Origin: Luminiphilus sp.
GTDB lineage: Bacteria; Pseudomonadota; Gammaproteobacteria; Pseudomonadales; Halieaceae
Direction: 5' to 3'
Length of the DNA: 39,033 nucleotides
Assembly: GCA_028117185.1 (NCBI GenBank)
Contig: JAOHHD010000014.1
Coordinates: 1-39,033, forward strand
Positions 1 to 8,997 of the stretch are shown in pieces. Within the stretch, counting starts at the first letter, position 1; each line of letters starts with the position of its first letter. Made by a program: the position numbers and the translations under genes. The notes beneath the pieces are model-generated. The model did not search any database, was not told where the DNA came from, and worked only from the letters and a program-made list of their open reading frames with translations.

Positions 1-14
1 AATCGATGCCTATC

Positions 15-323
15 ATGATAAAAGATGAAATCAACACGGCGCTGCAAGATGCCTTTGCGCCGCAGACCTTGATAGTGGAAAACGAGAGCTTTCGCCATAA
101 CGTGCCCGAAGGCTCGGAGACTCATTTCAAGGTGACGTTGGTGAGCGAGGCGTTTTCTGGACAGCGCAGTGTAAAGCGTCATCAGTCGGTCTATGCGGTA
201 CTCAAGGAGTGGCTAGCAGGGCCTGTCCATGCTCTGGCGCTGCACACCTATACGCCTGACGAGTGGGATCAGGTTGCGGCGGTGCCCGCGTCTCCTGACT
301 GTCGAGGAGGAACGGGTAAGTGA
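15..323 (+). CDS. bolA: BolA family transcriptional/Fe-S regulator
   Basis: Small BolA protein of 102 residues. The central [14 protein letters not shown] stretch, the [10 protein letters not shown] block and the C-terminal SPDCRG segment match E. coli BolA closely in sequence and length. BolA proteins bind monothiol glutaredoxins and Fe-S clusters and influence morphology and stress responses; that role is family knowledge. I start at the second ATG (15) because it gives the usual MI-(K/R)-(D/E) N-terminus; the ATG at 6 would add only three residues. The stop codon overlaps the GTG of trhO, so the two are probably co-transcribed. The promoter lies outside the window or within its first few bases. 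Confidence 0.9.
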   Translation: MIKDEINTALQDAFAPQTLIVENESFRHNVPEGSETHFKVTLVSEAFSGQRSVKRHQSVYAVLKEWLAGPVHALALHTYTPDEWDQVAAVPASPDCRGGTGK

Positions 324-1285
324 ACAGCGACGCTGAAGCCGCTGACCGTGTGGTGGCAGCCTTATATCGTTTTGTTCGCCTCGATGATTATGCGTCACTC
401 CGTGCCCCCTTGTTGGAAGTGTGTCAACGGGCGCAGGTCAAAGGAACGTTGCTGCTTGCGAAAGAGGGCATTAATGGCACGATTGCTGGGCGCCGAAAGA
501 GTATTGACACCGTCATCGCTTGGTTAGAGCAGGATCCTCGCTTCGCGAAACTCGACTGGAAGGAGTCTTTTCATAGCGCTGAGCCTTTTCATCGCATGAA
601 AGTAAAGTTAAAGAAAGAAATCGTAACGATGGGGGTTGAGCATATTGACCCCACTGTTTGCGTGGGTCAGTACGCAACGCCCGCGCAATGGAACGCGTTA
701 ATCGACGATCCCGACTGCTTGGTCATCGACACTCGCAATGATTATGAGGTGGCCATTGGCACCTTTCGGGGTGCCATTAATCCAGCCACTGAGCATTTCC
801 GCGATCTGCCTCGCTGGGTCGATAAGCACTTGCAGCCGTCACGCCATAAAAAAGTAGCTATGTTTTGCACCGGCGGCATACGTTGTGAAAAATCGACTTC
901 TTACCTAGTGTCTCAAGGATTTGAACAAGTCTGGCATTTGCAGGGGGGGATTTTAAAGTATCTCGAGGAAGTGCCGGCGTCCGAATCGCGTTGGCAGGGC
1001 GAGTGTTTTGTTTTTGACGCCCGTGTTGCGGTGAATCACGATCTAGAAAAAGGCAGTTTTGACCAGTGCTATGCCTGTCGACACCCCATCACTGAAGCGG
1101 AAAAGCGGTCGCCAAAATATGAAAAGGGCATTTCTTGTCCGCAATGTTACGACACGCGCAACGACCGCCAGCGAGCGCGTTTTCAAGAACGGCAAAAGCA
1201 GGTTGATCTTGCGACGTCGCGAGGCGAGCGTCATATCGGGGGCGAGCCACCTGCTCGCCAGATCAATAATGCCTCATCGCAGTGA
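320..1285 (+). CDS. trhO: tRNA uridine(34) hydroxylase, rhodanese family
   Basis: Protein of 321 residues in the YceA/TrhO (UPF0176) family, which uses a rhodanese domain for 5-hydroxyuridine formation at wobble U34 of certain tRNAs. The rhodanese active-site loop [10 protein letters not shown] lies at about residues 183-192, with Cys183 and Cys189 both present. A C-terminal pair of CxxC motifs (Cys250/253 and Cys273/276) looks like the usual zinc-binding tail. The start is GTG at 320, overlapping the bolA stop, with a GAGGAGG Shine-Dalgarno at 304-310. The 3' end overlaps the convergent protease gene by about 12 bases. Function is taken from the family. Confidence 0.92.
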   Translation: MNSDAEAADRVVAALYRFVRLDDYASLRAPLLEVCQRAQVKGTLLLAKEGINGTIAGRRKSIDTVIAWLEQDPRFAKLDWKESFHSAEPFHRMKVKLKKEIVTMGVEHIDPTVCVGQYATPAQWNALIDDPDCLVIDTRNDYEVAIGTFRGAINPATEHFRDLPRWVDKHLQPSRHKKVAMFCTGGIRCEKSTSYLVSQGFEQVWHLQGGILKYLEEVPASESRWQGECFVFDARVAVNHDLEKGSFDQCYACRHPITEAEKRSPKYEKGISCPQCYDTRNDRQRARFQERQKQVDLATSRGERHIGGEPPARQINNASSQ

Positions 1286-2023
1286 GCGAATGCGACTCGC
1301 TAGGCTGTCAGTGGGATGAAAGTAACTAACTGACTCACCATCACCCGCCGATATAACCCCAACCACTCGGACACTGCCGCTGGCCGTCCGCCGGAGAATA
1401 GCGCCGCCTGATGCGCCCTTTCTGGCGAAGCAATCAGATCGTGCCGGCCGGCTAGTGGCGCTGGTGACCAGGCAGTCTGGGTCGTACATCAGCGCTCGAG
1501 AGGATGGTGCTTCCGGCGGTCTCTCCGTTTCGCCCGAATCGGTTGTAGGCGCGAAACCTGCTGCGATGACCCGTGTGCCGCGTTGAGCGGGCGCGGGTGA
1601 GAGGGGAATCCAGGCGCCGATGACAGTGTTGGATAACGGAGTGAGAATCGCCCAATCCTCGGACATCGAGCCGCCGCTGATAATGAGGCGGGCTGGCAAT
1701 GGGTTGCTGGGCGAGTGCGGCGCGAATAATTGAATAGGCCCTTGAGTGGCTGCGTAATCTTCGAAGCAATGCCAGGCGCTCAGCAATAACATGTCGGGCC
1801 CTGGCGTGATAGCAGTGGCGCTGCAGTGTTCAGTAAAATGCCGCATGCGGCCTGCTACCGAGCGGATGACCGGGACCTCAATGCGCACCATTGCGGAGCG
1901 CCAGTAGGGCGCTTGCGGGTCTGAGGTCAGTCTCGGGTCTGCACTGAGTGACGGGGACAGTATTAGCACGGTTAAAGCCCGCAATAGTTGCGCCAACGAC
2001 GTAGTGATATGACATGGCTGCAT
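1274..2023 (-). CDS. Secreted trypsin-like serine protease
   Basis: Chymotrypsin-fold (S1) protease of about 249 residues. Counted from an upstream in-frame ATG at 2065, the triad is visible: His99 in LLSAWHC, Asp137 in SEDWAIL and Ser219 in [10 protein letters not shown]. Cys81 and Cys100 flank the His as in the classical trypsin disulfide, and Cys198/Cys212 could form a second. I start at the ATG at 2023 because it begins a signal peptide ([16 protein letters not shown]) ending near SADP, so the enzyme is probably periplasmic or exported. It is divergent from rarD. Substrate is unknown and I cannot name an ortholog; the insert with many Pro/Ser/Glu at about residues 175-190 is unusual. Confidence 0.82.
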   Translation of the reverse strand: MQPCHITTSLAQLLRALTVLILSPSLSADPRLTSDPQAPYWRSAMVRIEVPVIRSVAGRMRHFTEHCSATAITPGPDMLLLSAWHCFEDYAATQGPIQLFAPHSPSNPLPARLIISGGSMSEDWAILTPLSNTVIGAWIPLSPAPAQRGTRVIAAGFAPTTDSGETERPPEAPSSRALMYDPDCLVTSATSRPARSDCFARKGASGGAILRRTASGSVRVVGVISAGDGESVSYFHPTDSLASRIRSLR

Positions 2024-2214
2024 TGCGATTCCAGTGCGTTTATGCGGGCGGAGTGACCTTATCATCGATCGCCTTCGGATCCGCGTTTTCTCTCGATGGG
2101 GCTGCTCATGACGAGGACCATCCTAGTGTATGCTCGTTGGACGATACGTTCGTTGGCTGCAGGTCTCGGCGACACAGGTTGTTACTCGAGTTTCGTGGTT
2201 TGAGAGGAAAAGGA

Positions 2215-3117
2215 TTGGAGTCAAACACGTTGGATTACTCTGGGCAGCAGCTAAAAACAGGCCTCTCGTTGGCGGTCATTGCCAATATTATTTGGGGGGT
2301 CGCGGCGCTATATTGGATTGAAACGCAGCCGGTTAGAGCAGTTGATGTCGTCGCCCATAGAGCAATCTGGAGTTTGCCGATTGCGGCGGGAATCCTCCTC
2401 TGGATGCGCCGCTTGTCCGCCACCTGGGTACTGATCCAACACCATAAAACACTGCTGTGGAGTGCCCTCGCCACGCTACTATTGAGCAGCAACTGGGGTG
2501 TCTTTGTGTACGCAGTGAACGCGGGTCGGGCGACTGAAGCGAGCTTGGGTTATTTCATGTTGCCGTTATTGACGATTATTGTCGGCAAATTTGTGTTTAA
2601 GGAAGCGCTCAACACGGCGCACCAACTGGCAATCGGCCTAGCCGTCGCGGCGGTTGTTGTGCAGATTGTTGCCTATGGGAGCCTGCCATGGATCAGCCTA
2701 GTCGTATCGACTTCTTTTGCGCTTTACGGAGCCATTCGTAAAAATATTGTGGCCGATTCGATGCAGGGCTTGTTTATCGAAACACTCTGTATGGCGCCTT
2801 TTGCATTGGGTTGGCTTTGGTTCACCGGTGGAGCAGGAATGGGAGAGCATGGTCTGCGGGTAGACCTATTTCTTTTGTTAGCGGGGGTTTACACGACGGC
2901 GCCACTGCTCACCTATATTGCCGCTGCCAGATTATTGCCGTTGAGTATTGTGGGCTTTACCTCTTATCTGGGGCCGACGCTACAGTTATTGATTGCGCAA
3001 ACCGCATTGGGCGAGTCCATTGATGTAGTGACGGCTGTCTCGTTCGGACTCGTTTGGATTGGTGTTGTGCTGGTGTCTGGTCAGGGGCTTCTTCGTGTTC
3101 GACGGCAAGGTCGCTAA
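2215..3117 (+). CDS. rarD: RarD-type EamA drug/metabolite transporter
   Basis: Inner-membrane permease of the RarD branch of the EamA/DMT superfamily, about 300 residues with roughly ten hydrophobic segments. The N-terminal segment IANIIWGVAALYWI followed by VVAHRAIWSLP is characteristic of RarD. Substrate is not established for most members. I place the start at TTG 2215, preceded by GAGGAAAAGGA (GAGG at 2203-2206, eight bases away); this gives the usual short N-terminus before helix 1. The frame stays open back to an ATG at 2014, but that extension would overlap the divergent protease start and has no RarD similarity. It could also begin at a nearby TTG six codons later. Confidence 0.85.
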   Translation: MESNTLDYSGQQLKTGLSLAVIANIIWGVAALYWIETQPVRAVDVVAHRAIWSLPIAAGILLWMRRLSATWVLIQHHKTLLWSALATLLLSSNWGVFVYAVNAGRATEASLGYFMLPLLTIIVGKFVFKEALNTAHQLAIGLAVAAVVVQIVAYGSLPWISLVVSTSFALYGAIRKNIVADSMQGLFIETLCMAPFALGWLWFTGGAGMGEHGLRVDLFLLLAGVYTTAPLLTYIAAARLLPLSIVGFTSYLGPTLQLLIAQTALGESIDVVTAVSFGLVWIGVVLVSGQGLLRVRRQGR

Positions 3118-3219
3118 CAGGATTGAGAAAACAGCATCGATGACAAAAGGTTAAGCGGCTTTGGAAAGCAATCACGATGAGCTAATCGGCACCCCAGCGA
3201 GTTATTATCAGGGGCTGCC

Positions 3220-3903
3220 ATGACCCAGTTAGGACCACTGCGCCACGAGTGGCGAACACTCCTTGATGACGCGTTTCGACAACCTTATCTGTCTGAGCTG
3301 AGTGTCTTTTTGCGATCTGAGACAGCGGCAGGGAAAGAGATTTTTCCGCCCGAGCATGAGTACTTTGCCGCTTTGAATGCGACGCCACCGTGTGCCGTCA
3401 AAGTGGTGGTGCTAGGGCAGGATCCTTATCACGGTCCTGGCCAGGCACATGGGTTGAGTTTTTCGAGCAGGGGCGGGGGTCGACCCCCTCCCTCTTTGCG
3501 CAATATTTTTCGTGAATTGGTAGCGGACATCGGCATTTCAGCGCCTGAGCGATCCGATTTAACGGGTTGGGCGGAGCAAGGCGTGTTGCTGCTCAATGAC
3601 GTGCTCTCTGTTGAGAGAGGCCTGGCGGGGTCGCATCAGGGTAAGGGTTGGGAGCACTTCACAGACGCGGTGGTGCGTGCAGTGAATCGGGGTGAGTATC
3701 CTGTTGTGTTTATGCTCTGGGGTAACTCCGCCCAGAAAAAAGGCGCCGCGATTGATCGATCCCGGCATTGTGTATTGAAGGCTCCCCATCCCTCACCGCT
3801 GTCTGCCCATCGGGGATTTTTGGGTTGTCAGCACTTTAGCAAGGCGAATGCCTTTCTGCGCGCCAATCAGCGAGGCGAGGTGGATTGGTCGGCGTCTTCG
3901 TAG
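3220..3903 (+). CDS. ung: Uracil-DNA glycosylase, family 1
   Basis: Ung, 227 residues, removes uracil from DNA to start base-excision repair. The water-activating loop GQDPYHG is at residues 66-72 with catalytic Asp68, the uracil-binding Asn lies in GVLLLNDVL (about 121-129), and the DNA-intercalation loop HPSPLSAHRGF is at 190-200 with His190. Length matches E. coli Ung. ATG start at 3220. The 3' end overlaps the convergent ygfZ by 37 bases, so the two genes are tail to tail and share coding sequence. Confidence 0.96.
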   Translation: MTQLGPLRHEWRTLLDDAFRQPYLSELSVFLRSETAAGKEIFPPEHEYFAALNATPPCAVKVVVLGQDPYHGPGQAHGLSFSSRGGGRPPPSLRNIFRELVADIGISAPERSDLTGWAEQGVLLLNDVLSVERGLAGSHQGKGWEHFTDAVVRAVNRGEYPVVFMLWGNSAQKKGAAIDRSRHCVLKAPHPSPLSAHRGFLGCQHFSKANAFLRANQRGEVDWSASS

Positions 3904-4778
3904 CAGGCTTGGATGGCAGAGAGCGCACACTCGGGACCCTCGAGTAATACTGAGGCGCTTGCAGCCTCAGGATTCAGCTCAATGAGCGCTTGCTGAGAGT
4001 CTCCCTGACCGGCTCGATTGACGACACTGCCGACGGCTCGATTCGCCGCGTTGCTAAGCCGCGCACCGGGTGCCACCGCGTCAAGTGTGTTGTCGATTAA
4101 GGCGCGATATAAACGCCGTTTTGGCGTGCCGCGGTAATGTAGCCGGGCGATAATCTCCTGCCCCGTATAGCAGCCCTTTGTGAAGCTGACGGTCCCATTG
4201 AGATCGTAATTTAAATCCTGCGGCAAATAGGCACCAATCGTATCGAGTTCCACTCTGGCCCGGGCTGTCATGATGTCAGCCTCAGCTAAAGACAGCCCTG
4301 TCGTCGTTTGGCGCTGCGTTGCCGTATCACTAGCTTGCCAACACTCGGTGATGCCGTGGCCTCGGTGGACCTCAATGCGCACCACTGCTTCACCGTCATA
4401 CTGTAATAGAGCGGCGTGTTCTGTTGACGGTGCATCAGTATCAGCTTGTCGACATGAAATAGCCCAGTCTGAGTGACTGAGGGTGCTTTTAGAGAAGGAA
4501 AGATAAGGCTTGAGGTGGATTGCCAGCGCCGCCATCACGGCTTGTCGGCCTCGCAATATAACGCGCTCGTCACTGACAATGACGGCGAGTACGTCTGCGA
4601 TCACTCTGCCTTTTGGGTTGCAAAACGCAGCAAAACGAGCCTCGCCGGTATTCGCATTCTCAAAGTCTGCGGTGGTTTGCCCTTGGAGAAAGTGGATTGC
4701 ATCAGTGCCGGCTAATGTCATAACAACGTCAGTGTCCGCCGGTGCCGCGGGTTGCGGTGGTGTGTCAATGTCAGTCAC
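3867..4778 (-). CDS. ygfZ: tRNA-modifying/Fe-S protein YgfZ, folate-binding
   Basis: YgfZ/IBA57 family protein of 303 residues with an aminomethyltransferase (GcvT-like) fold. The signature KGCYTGQE is at residues 201-208 with the conserved Cys203. The family uses folate and supports the activity of some Fe-S enzymes such as MiaB. The start is GTG at 4778; the next in-frame Met would remove the conserved start of the fold. It is divergent from sdhE, as ygfZ and ygfY (sdhE) are in E. coli, with a 77-base shared upstream region. Its 3' end overlaps ung. Confidence 0.9.
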   Translation of the reverse strand: MTDIDTPPQPAAPADTDVVMTLAGTDAIHFLQGQTTADFENANTGEARFAAFCNPKGRVIADVLAVIVSDERVILRGRQAVMAALAIHLKPYLSFSKSTLSHSDWAISCRQADTDAPSTEHAALLQYDGEAVVRIEVHRGHGITECWQASDTATQRQTTTGLSLAEADIMTARARVELDTIGAYLPQDLNYDLNGTVSFTKGCYTGQEIIARLHYRGTPKRRLYRALIDNTLDAVAPGARLSNAANRAVGSVVNRAGQGDSQQALIELNPEAASASVLLEGPECALSAIQACYEDADQSTSPR

Positions 4779-4855
4779 GCGAGGTAGGTGTCCCCAACAG
4801 GTGCAGTAGAAGACGCCTATACTACACCTTTGGGTAGGCAGATTGGATCATTAGC

Positions 4856-5113
4856 ATGGACCAGCGCGAAGAGTGGAACAGGGCAAGGTGGGCAAGTCGC
4901 CGTGGGCTGTTGGAATTAGATTTGTTGCTGTCGCCCTTCGTTGATGAAGGGTTTGCGCAGATGAGTGAGGAGTTACGCGCTGTCTATCGAGAGCTGTTAT
5001 TTCAGGACGATCAAGATTTGCTCGAATGGGTCATGGCTCGCAGCAATGCCCCGGAGCCGCATTGGCAACCGGTGATTGCCGAAATAAGGCGCTTTCATGG
5101 ACTGGAAGGATAG
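4856..5113 (+). CDS. sdhE: FAD assembly factor SdhE
   Basis: Small all-helical SdhE/YgfY protein of 85 residues with the hallmark RGLLE at residues 16-20 followed by LD, where the RGxxE motif is essential in the family. SdhE promotes covalent FAD attachment to succinate dehydrogenase and fumarate reductase flavoprotein subunits. It is divergent from ygfZ as in enterobacteria, and ends nine bases from the convergent nadB, which encodes a non-covalent flavoprotein of the same fold family. No ygfX-like membrane partner follows it here. Confidence 0.92.
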   Translation: MDQREEWNRARWASRRGLLELDLLLSPFVDEGFAQMSEELRAVYRELLFQDDQDLLEWVMARSNAPEPHWQPVIAEIRRFHGLEG

Positions 5114-5122
5114 CCGGGGGCG

Positions 5123-6757
5123 TTATCGATATTCGGGCAGCTGTTCTACTGGACCCTCTAGGGCTAGCGTCGGATCAAAGTTGGGGGGTATCAGTACCGA
5201 GTCACGAGCGTCGGGCAAGGCGTCGGGGTAATCAGAATTAAAATGCAGCCCACGGCTCTCTTTGCGTCCAGATGCACAGGACACCATCAGCTGCGCAACC
5301 TGAGTGAGATTACGCATCTCAAGCAGGGGTCTCGTAATTTGAAACCGGCCGTAGTAGCGAGATACTTCCAGCTCAAGCAGGGCGATGCGCGCGGCGGCGT
5401 ATTCTAGTCGACGTGAAGTGCGGACAATGCCCACGTAGTCCCACATTAAGCGCCTGAGCTCTTGCCAATTATGCTGTATGACGACCTTTTCGTCAGAGTC
5501 GCGAACACGACTGTCGTCCCAGACCGCCGGCGGTGTGATATGGCTAGAGAGCGAGGCAGCGATATGCTCTGCGGCGGATTGTGCATAGACAAAGCATTCA
5601 AGCAGCGAGTTGCTGGCCATTCGATTGGCGCCATGCAGTCCGGTGCATGCAGACTCACCCACTACATAGAGACCCGGAATATCGGTAGCGCCATGCTGAT
5701 TCACCACAACCCCGCCGCAGGTGTAATGCGCGGCTGGCACTACCGGTATACGCTCAGTCGTGATGTCGATTCCCAGTGCCAGGCAGCGCTCATGGGCTTG
5801 CGGGAAGTGGCGCTTGATAAAGCTTGCGGGTCGGTGGCTGATGTCGAGATAGACACAGTCCGCGCCTAGCCGCTTCATTTCATGATCAATAGCGCGCGCG
5901 ACAATATCTCTAGGCGCCAGCTCGGCTCGAGTGTCAAAGCGTGGCATGAACTGTTCGCCATCCTCGAGGTGCAGCGTGGCGCCTTCGCCTCGCAGAGCCT
6001 CGGTGACTAAAAAAGAGCGGGTCTTTGGATGGTATAGGCAGGTCGGATGAAACTGATTGAACTCGAGGTTGGCGACTCGGCAGCCCGCACGCCACGCCAC
6101 AGCGATACCGTCCCCGCTGGCTCCGTCGGGATTGGTGGTGTATCGATACGCTTTGCTGGCCCCCCCGGTGGCCAGTACCACCGCATTGGCGCTTAGCGTT
6201 TCAACGCACCGGTCTTTGGTGTTGAGCAGGTGAGCGCCACAGACTCGCCCCCCTGCCTTGATGACATCAACCAAGCAAAGGTCAGTGAGTAATGTGATAT
6301 TAGACGACTGCTCCGCGCGACGAGCGAGCACCTCGGAGATGGCGAGGCCTGTTTGGTCGGCTGCGTGTATGACACGTCGGTGGCTGTGGCCGCCCTCCAT
6401 CGTGAGGTGAAATTCGCGAAATTCAAGGTCAGGTTGATCGTCTCTCAGATCGAATGCCATACCTTGTGACACCAGCCAATCGACGCTCTGTCGGCTTCGT
6501 CCGATGGTGAAGCGCACCGCTGGTTCATGACATAGCCCCGCACCGGCGTTCAGCGTGTCACTGACATGGGCATCGACTGTGTCGCGGTCGTGTAATACGG
6601 CTGCCATTCCGCCTTGGGCCCAGGCGGTTGAACCTGAGCCAAGCTGACTTTTCGAGAGGACCGCTATTTGCAGGTTGTGGGGTAGTTGCAGTGCGAGACT
6701 CAGCCCAGCGGCGCCGCTGCCAATGATGAGCACGTCAAAGCGAGGAGTGGTGGGCAT
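5123..6757 (-). CDS. nadB: L-aspartate oxidase
   Basis: NadB, 544 residues, oxidises L-aspartate to iminoaspartate in the first step of de novo NAD synthesis. The FAD-binding GSGAAG is at residues 13-18 after a beta strand (DVLIIG). The family motifs [13 protein letters not shown], the FNQFHPT block, the RGEGA loop and HYTCGGV are all present, and the C-terminal helical domain begins near RRLEYA. Length is typical. It lies just upstream of and divergent from rpoE, the usual position in many gammaproteobacteria. No nadA or nadC is next to it. Confidence 0.95.
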   Translation of the reverse strand: MPTTPRFDVLIIGSGAAGLSLALQLPHNLQIAVLSKSQLGSGSTAWAQGGMAAVLHDRDTVDAHVSDTLNAGAGLCHEPAVRFTIGRSRQSVDWLVSQGMAFDLRDDQPDLEFREFHLTMEGGHSHRRVIHAADQTGLAISEVLARRAEQSSNITLLTDLCLVDVIKAGGRVCGAHLLNTKDRCVETLSANAVVLATGGASKAYRYTTNPDGASGDGIAVAWRAGCRVANLEFNQFHPTCLYHPKTRSFLVTEALRGEGATLHLEDGEQFMPRFDTRAELAPRDIVARAIDHEMKRLGADCVYLDISHRPASFIKRHFPQAHERCLALGIDITTERIPVVPAAHYTCGGVVVNQHGATDIPGLYVVGESACTGLHGANRMASNSLLECFVYAQSAAEHIAASLSSHITPPAVWDDSRVRDSDEKVVIQHNWQELRRLMWDYVGIVRTSRRLEYAAARIALLELEVSRYYGRFQITRPLLEMRNLTQVAQLMVSCASGRKESRGLHFNSDYPDALPDARDSVLIPPNFDPTLALEGPVEQLPEYR

Positions 6758-6821
6758 GTCAGGTTGACCGTTGGTGTGACGCGAGTGCAGTATAATAGCG
6801 GCCTATTAGTGTAATTGATCG

Positions 6822-6849
6822 GGAACTTTTTGCTTGCGACGCAATCTGA
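6822..6849 (+). promoter_or_regulatory. Sigma-E promoter of the rpoE operon
   Basis: GGAACTT at 6822-6828 followed after 16 bases by TCTGA at 6845-6849. This fits the known sigma-E (RpoE/AlgU) consensus of GGAACTT, about 15-17 bases, then TCTGA/TCTAA. It lies 63 bases before the TTG of rpoE, so the operon is very likely autoregulated by its own sigma factor. A TATAAT at 6791-6796 could be the -10 of a separate sigma-70 promoter, but I see no well-spaced -35 for it. Confidence 0.82.
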
Positions 6850-6863
6850 TAAGTCCGTAAATA

Positions 6864-6886
6864 GCCGGGAGGGTATATCACCCGGC
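6864..6886 (+). promoter_or_regulatory. Hairpin in the rpoE 5' leader
   Basis: GCCGGG at 6864-6869 pairs perfectly with CCCGGC at 6881-6886 around an 11-base loop. It would lie in the 5' untranslated leader of a transcript starting from the sigma-E promoter and ends 14 bases before the GAAGG ribosome-binding site (6901-6905). There is no U-tract, so it is not an intrinsic terminator. A role in translation or stability is only inferred. Confidence 0.4.
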
Positions 6887-6912
6887 ATGTTGAGTGAATT
6901 GAAGGTGCAGTT

Positions 6913-7503
6913 TTGACAGCCTCTGAGACAGATCAGCAACTGGTTCAGAGGGCGCAACGGGGGGATTTGCGGGCGTTTGACCTGTTGGTACTTAAGTATC
7001 AGGGGAGAATTGCTGCGCTGGTCAGCCGGTACGTGTCGGATCCGTCTGAGGTGGAAGATGTTACACAGGAAGCCTTTATCAAGGCATACCGGGCCATCGA
7101 TAAGTTCCGAGGGGACAGCGCCTTCTATACGTGGTTGTACCGCATCGCCGCCAACGCCGCGAAAAACTATCTGGTGTCGAAGCGCCGCCGTCCGGGGTCT
7201 GACGCCACAATAGAGGACGCTGAGGTGGGCTCTCAGGCTGCGCTGTTGGCCGATGTAGGAACCCCTGAGGCGGTCGCGATGGGAGAAGAGCTGGCCGCAG
7301 TGGTGGAAGACGCGCTGTCCGCGCTGCCTAAAGAGCTTCAGGCGGCACTGACATTGCGAGAGTTTGAGGGCTTAAGTTACGACGATATTGCCGCAGTGTT
7401 GGACTGCCCCGTCGGAACCGTTAGGTCTAGGATTTTTAGGGCGCGCGAGGCGATTGACGAGCGTGTTAAGCAACAAATGAGTGGGGAGTCGGGATTCAGA
7501 TGA
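6913..7503 (+). CDS. rpoE: RNA polymerase sigma-E factor (AlgU/RpoE)
   Basis: ECF sigma factor of 196 residues that directs transcription in response to envelope stress. Region 2 spans about residues 10-95 (LVLKYQGRIAALVSRY, DVTQEAFIKAYRA, FYTWLYRIA) and region 4 about 130-190, with the helix-turn-helix LREFEGLSYDDIAAVL followed by CPVGTVRSRIFRARE. These are diagnostic of RpoE/AlgU. The start is TTG at 6913 with GAAGG seven bases upstream, which may limit its translation. The stop overlaps the ATG of rseA, consistent with translational coupling of sigma and anti-sigma factor. Confidence 0.95.
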   Translation: MTASETDQQLVQRAQRGDLRAFDLLVLKYQGRIAALVSRYVSDPSEVEDVTQEAFIKAYRAIDKFRGDSAFYTWLYRIAANAAKNYLVSKRRRPGSDATIEDAEVGSQAALLADVGTPEAVAMGEELAAVVEDALSALPKELQAALTLREFEGLSYDDIAAVLDCPVGTVRSRIFRAREAIDERVKQQMSGESGFR

Positions 7504-8117
7504 CAACCAGTGACAGAGAGTTAGAAACGTTATCCGCGATAATGGATGGGGAAGCTGATGAGCTTGAGCTGCGGCGTGTGCTCGACTCCACCAGTAGCGA
7601 TCCGGCGCTAAGGGCAAGATGGCGTCGCCAGCAAATGGTGCGGGAATTGCTCCAAACCCGCAGGGTCAGCCAGCCCAATATTGAGGTGTCTTCTGCCGTA
7701 ACAGAAGCGTTGGCCGGCGGAAAAAGTGTCTACAAAAATCCACTTTGGAGCATGGCGGTAGCCGCTTCGGTGACCATGGTTGTTGTGCTGGGCGGGCAGC
7801 AATTGCTGGTGCCTAACAATAACGCGATGCAGGGTAGCGTGATCAGTGATGTCGTGGGTGGTGTTGTCCCGGTTTTGGGTGCACAGCCCGTGCAGGCGAG
7901 TCTCGGTGCGAAGTCGCTACCTGTCGCCGCCAGACAGATAGATACGGCCGATAATGAGCGACGAGAAGTGGCGGCGATGTATGAGCGGCTGGCGCAAGAT
8001 CGATACCGTAATTTGGGTCGTCACCACGCCTCGGCTGCTGCGCAAACTCATCCTGCCCCTTATATCTCTTACATTCGTGCGCCGGCACCCACTGGGCAAG
8101 AATCTGCGCTGCAGTGA
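7500..8117 (+). CDS. rseA: Anti-sigma-E factor RseA/MucA
   Basis: Single-pass inner-membrane anti-sigma factor of 205 residues. The N-terminal cytoplasmic domain (about 1-75) contains the ETLSAIMDGEADELELRRVL helix that RseA/MucA proteins use to clamp the sigma factor. A hydrophobic segment at about 82-104 (SMAVAASVTMVVVLGG) is the membrane span cut in regulated proteolysis, and the rest is periplasmic. Its start overlaps the rpoE stop. The C-terminal periplasmic part is divergent, as usual in the family, and I did not identify the DegS cleavage site. Confidence 0.9.
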   Translation: MTTSDRELETLSAIMDGEADELELRRVLDSTSSDPALRARWRRQQMVRELLQTRRVSQPNIEVSSAVTEALAGGKSVYKNPLWSMAVAASVTMVVVLGGQQLLVPNNNAMQGSVISDVVGGVVPVLGAQPVQASLGAKSLPVAARQIDTADNERREVAAMYERLAQDRYRNLGRHHASAAAQTHPAPYISYIRAPAPTGQESALQ

Positions 8118-8121
8118 ACCT

Positions 8122-8997
8122 ATGAGGCCTTGGTGGATGCGTTTTGTCGGCGTGTTGTTGCTGTGCTTCGTGTCTTTTTCCGCGGTGGCGCAAGGCACTG
8201 ACCTCGACTGCGAGTTGGCGCTAGAGCCTGAGCTAACGCTCGCAAAGCTTTTGGATGCCCATAAAGCCGTTGCGTACCAAGGAACGGTGCTTTATGAACG
8301 AGCGGACAATCGACAATTTCTTGAGGTTGCCTGGCCCAGCGTAGATGGCCCTAGCGAAAGCCGCAACGGAATGCTGCGGCGTCTCAATGCTCAAGTAAAT
8401 CCTCAGGCAGAGTATTGGCCCGCTGCGCTTAGCCAAAAGAGCCGCGTGTGCGATCTCGGCAAGTTTTATTCGCTTAGCCTTGATTCGAGTCGCGTCATTG
8501 CGGGTCGATTGACGAGGAAGCTCGTGCTTCGCCCGCGTGACACTTTGCGCTTAGCGCATTTTGTGCATGTGGATGTTCAAACGGGCATGGCGCTTGCAAT
8601 GGTAACTGCTGAGCCGGGCGGAAAGGTATTGGAGCGTTTTGAATTTGCTGCTATTCGCTATGGTGAACTGCCTCCGTCGAACGGTGTCGCGGCGGATGCC
8701 GTCTCGATTGTACGGGGCCGAGGAGTGATACCCGGTTACTTTATGGTCTCTGAGAATACTGAGCAAGGCGTGTTTGTGGTGAGTGACGGATGGGCTACTG
8801 CTTCAGTATTCGTTGAGCCGTTGCCCCCGAGTGCACCTTCTGGTGAGGGTGCGGTCATTGACGGTGCCACCCTCACCTATACCCGAGGTACGCGGGCCGG
8901 TAGTAGTGATTTATTGATCAGCGTGCTGGGAGAAGTGCCTGTGGTCACGGCAAGACTGTTAGCGGATGCGGTGCGCTCTGCTGAGCAGGGACCATAG
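8122..8997 (+). CDS. rseB: Periplasmic sigma-E regulator RseB/MucB
   Basis: RseB/MucB protein of 291 residues that binds RseA in the periplasm and delays its cleavage until lipid or LPS signals arrive. I start at the ATG at 8122, four bases after the rseA stop, because it begins a signal peptide (VGVLLLCFVSFSAVA) with likely cleavage after residue 23 (AVA/QG). The frame is open further upstream to 7954, but that part overlaps rseA and is not RseB-like. The family's two domains follow: a lipoprotein-like fold (AYQGTVLYER onward) and a C-terminal domain from about residue 190 (VIPGYFMVSENTEQGVFVVSDG). No strong Shine-Dalgarno is seen, so translation is probably coupled. Confidence 0.88.
   Translation: MRPWWMRFVGVLLLCFVSFSAVAQGTDLDCELALEPELTLAKLLDAHKAVAYQGTVLYERADNRQFLEVAWPSVDGPSESRNGMLRRLNAQVNPQAEYWPAALSQKSRVCDLGKFYSLSLDSSRVIAGRLTRKLVLRPRDTLRLAHFVHVDVQTGMALAMVTAEPGGKVLERFEFAAIRYGELPPSNGVAADAVSIVRGRGVIPGYFMVSENTEQGVFVVSDGWATASVFVEPLPPSAPSGEGAVIDGATLTYTRGTRAGSSDLLISVLGEVPVVTARLLADAVRSAEQGP

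Noticed and set aside
2014..2214. Upstream extension of rarD to an ATG at 2014
   Set aside because: The extra 67 residues have no RarD-like or signal-peptide character and overlap the start of the divergent protease gene; TTG 2215 has a good ribosome-binding site.
7954..8121. Upstream extension of rseB into rseA
   Set aside because: It lies wholly inside rseA in another frame, and the signal peptide begins only at 8122.
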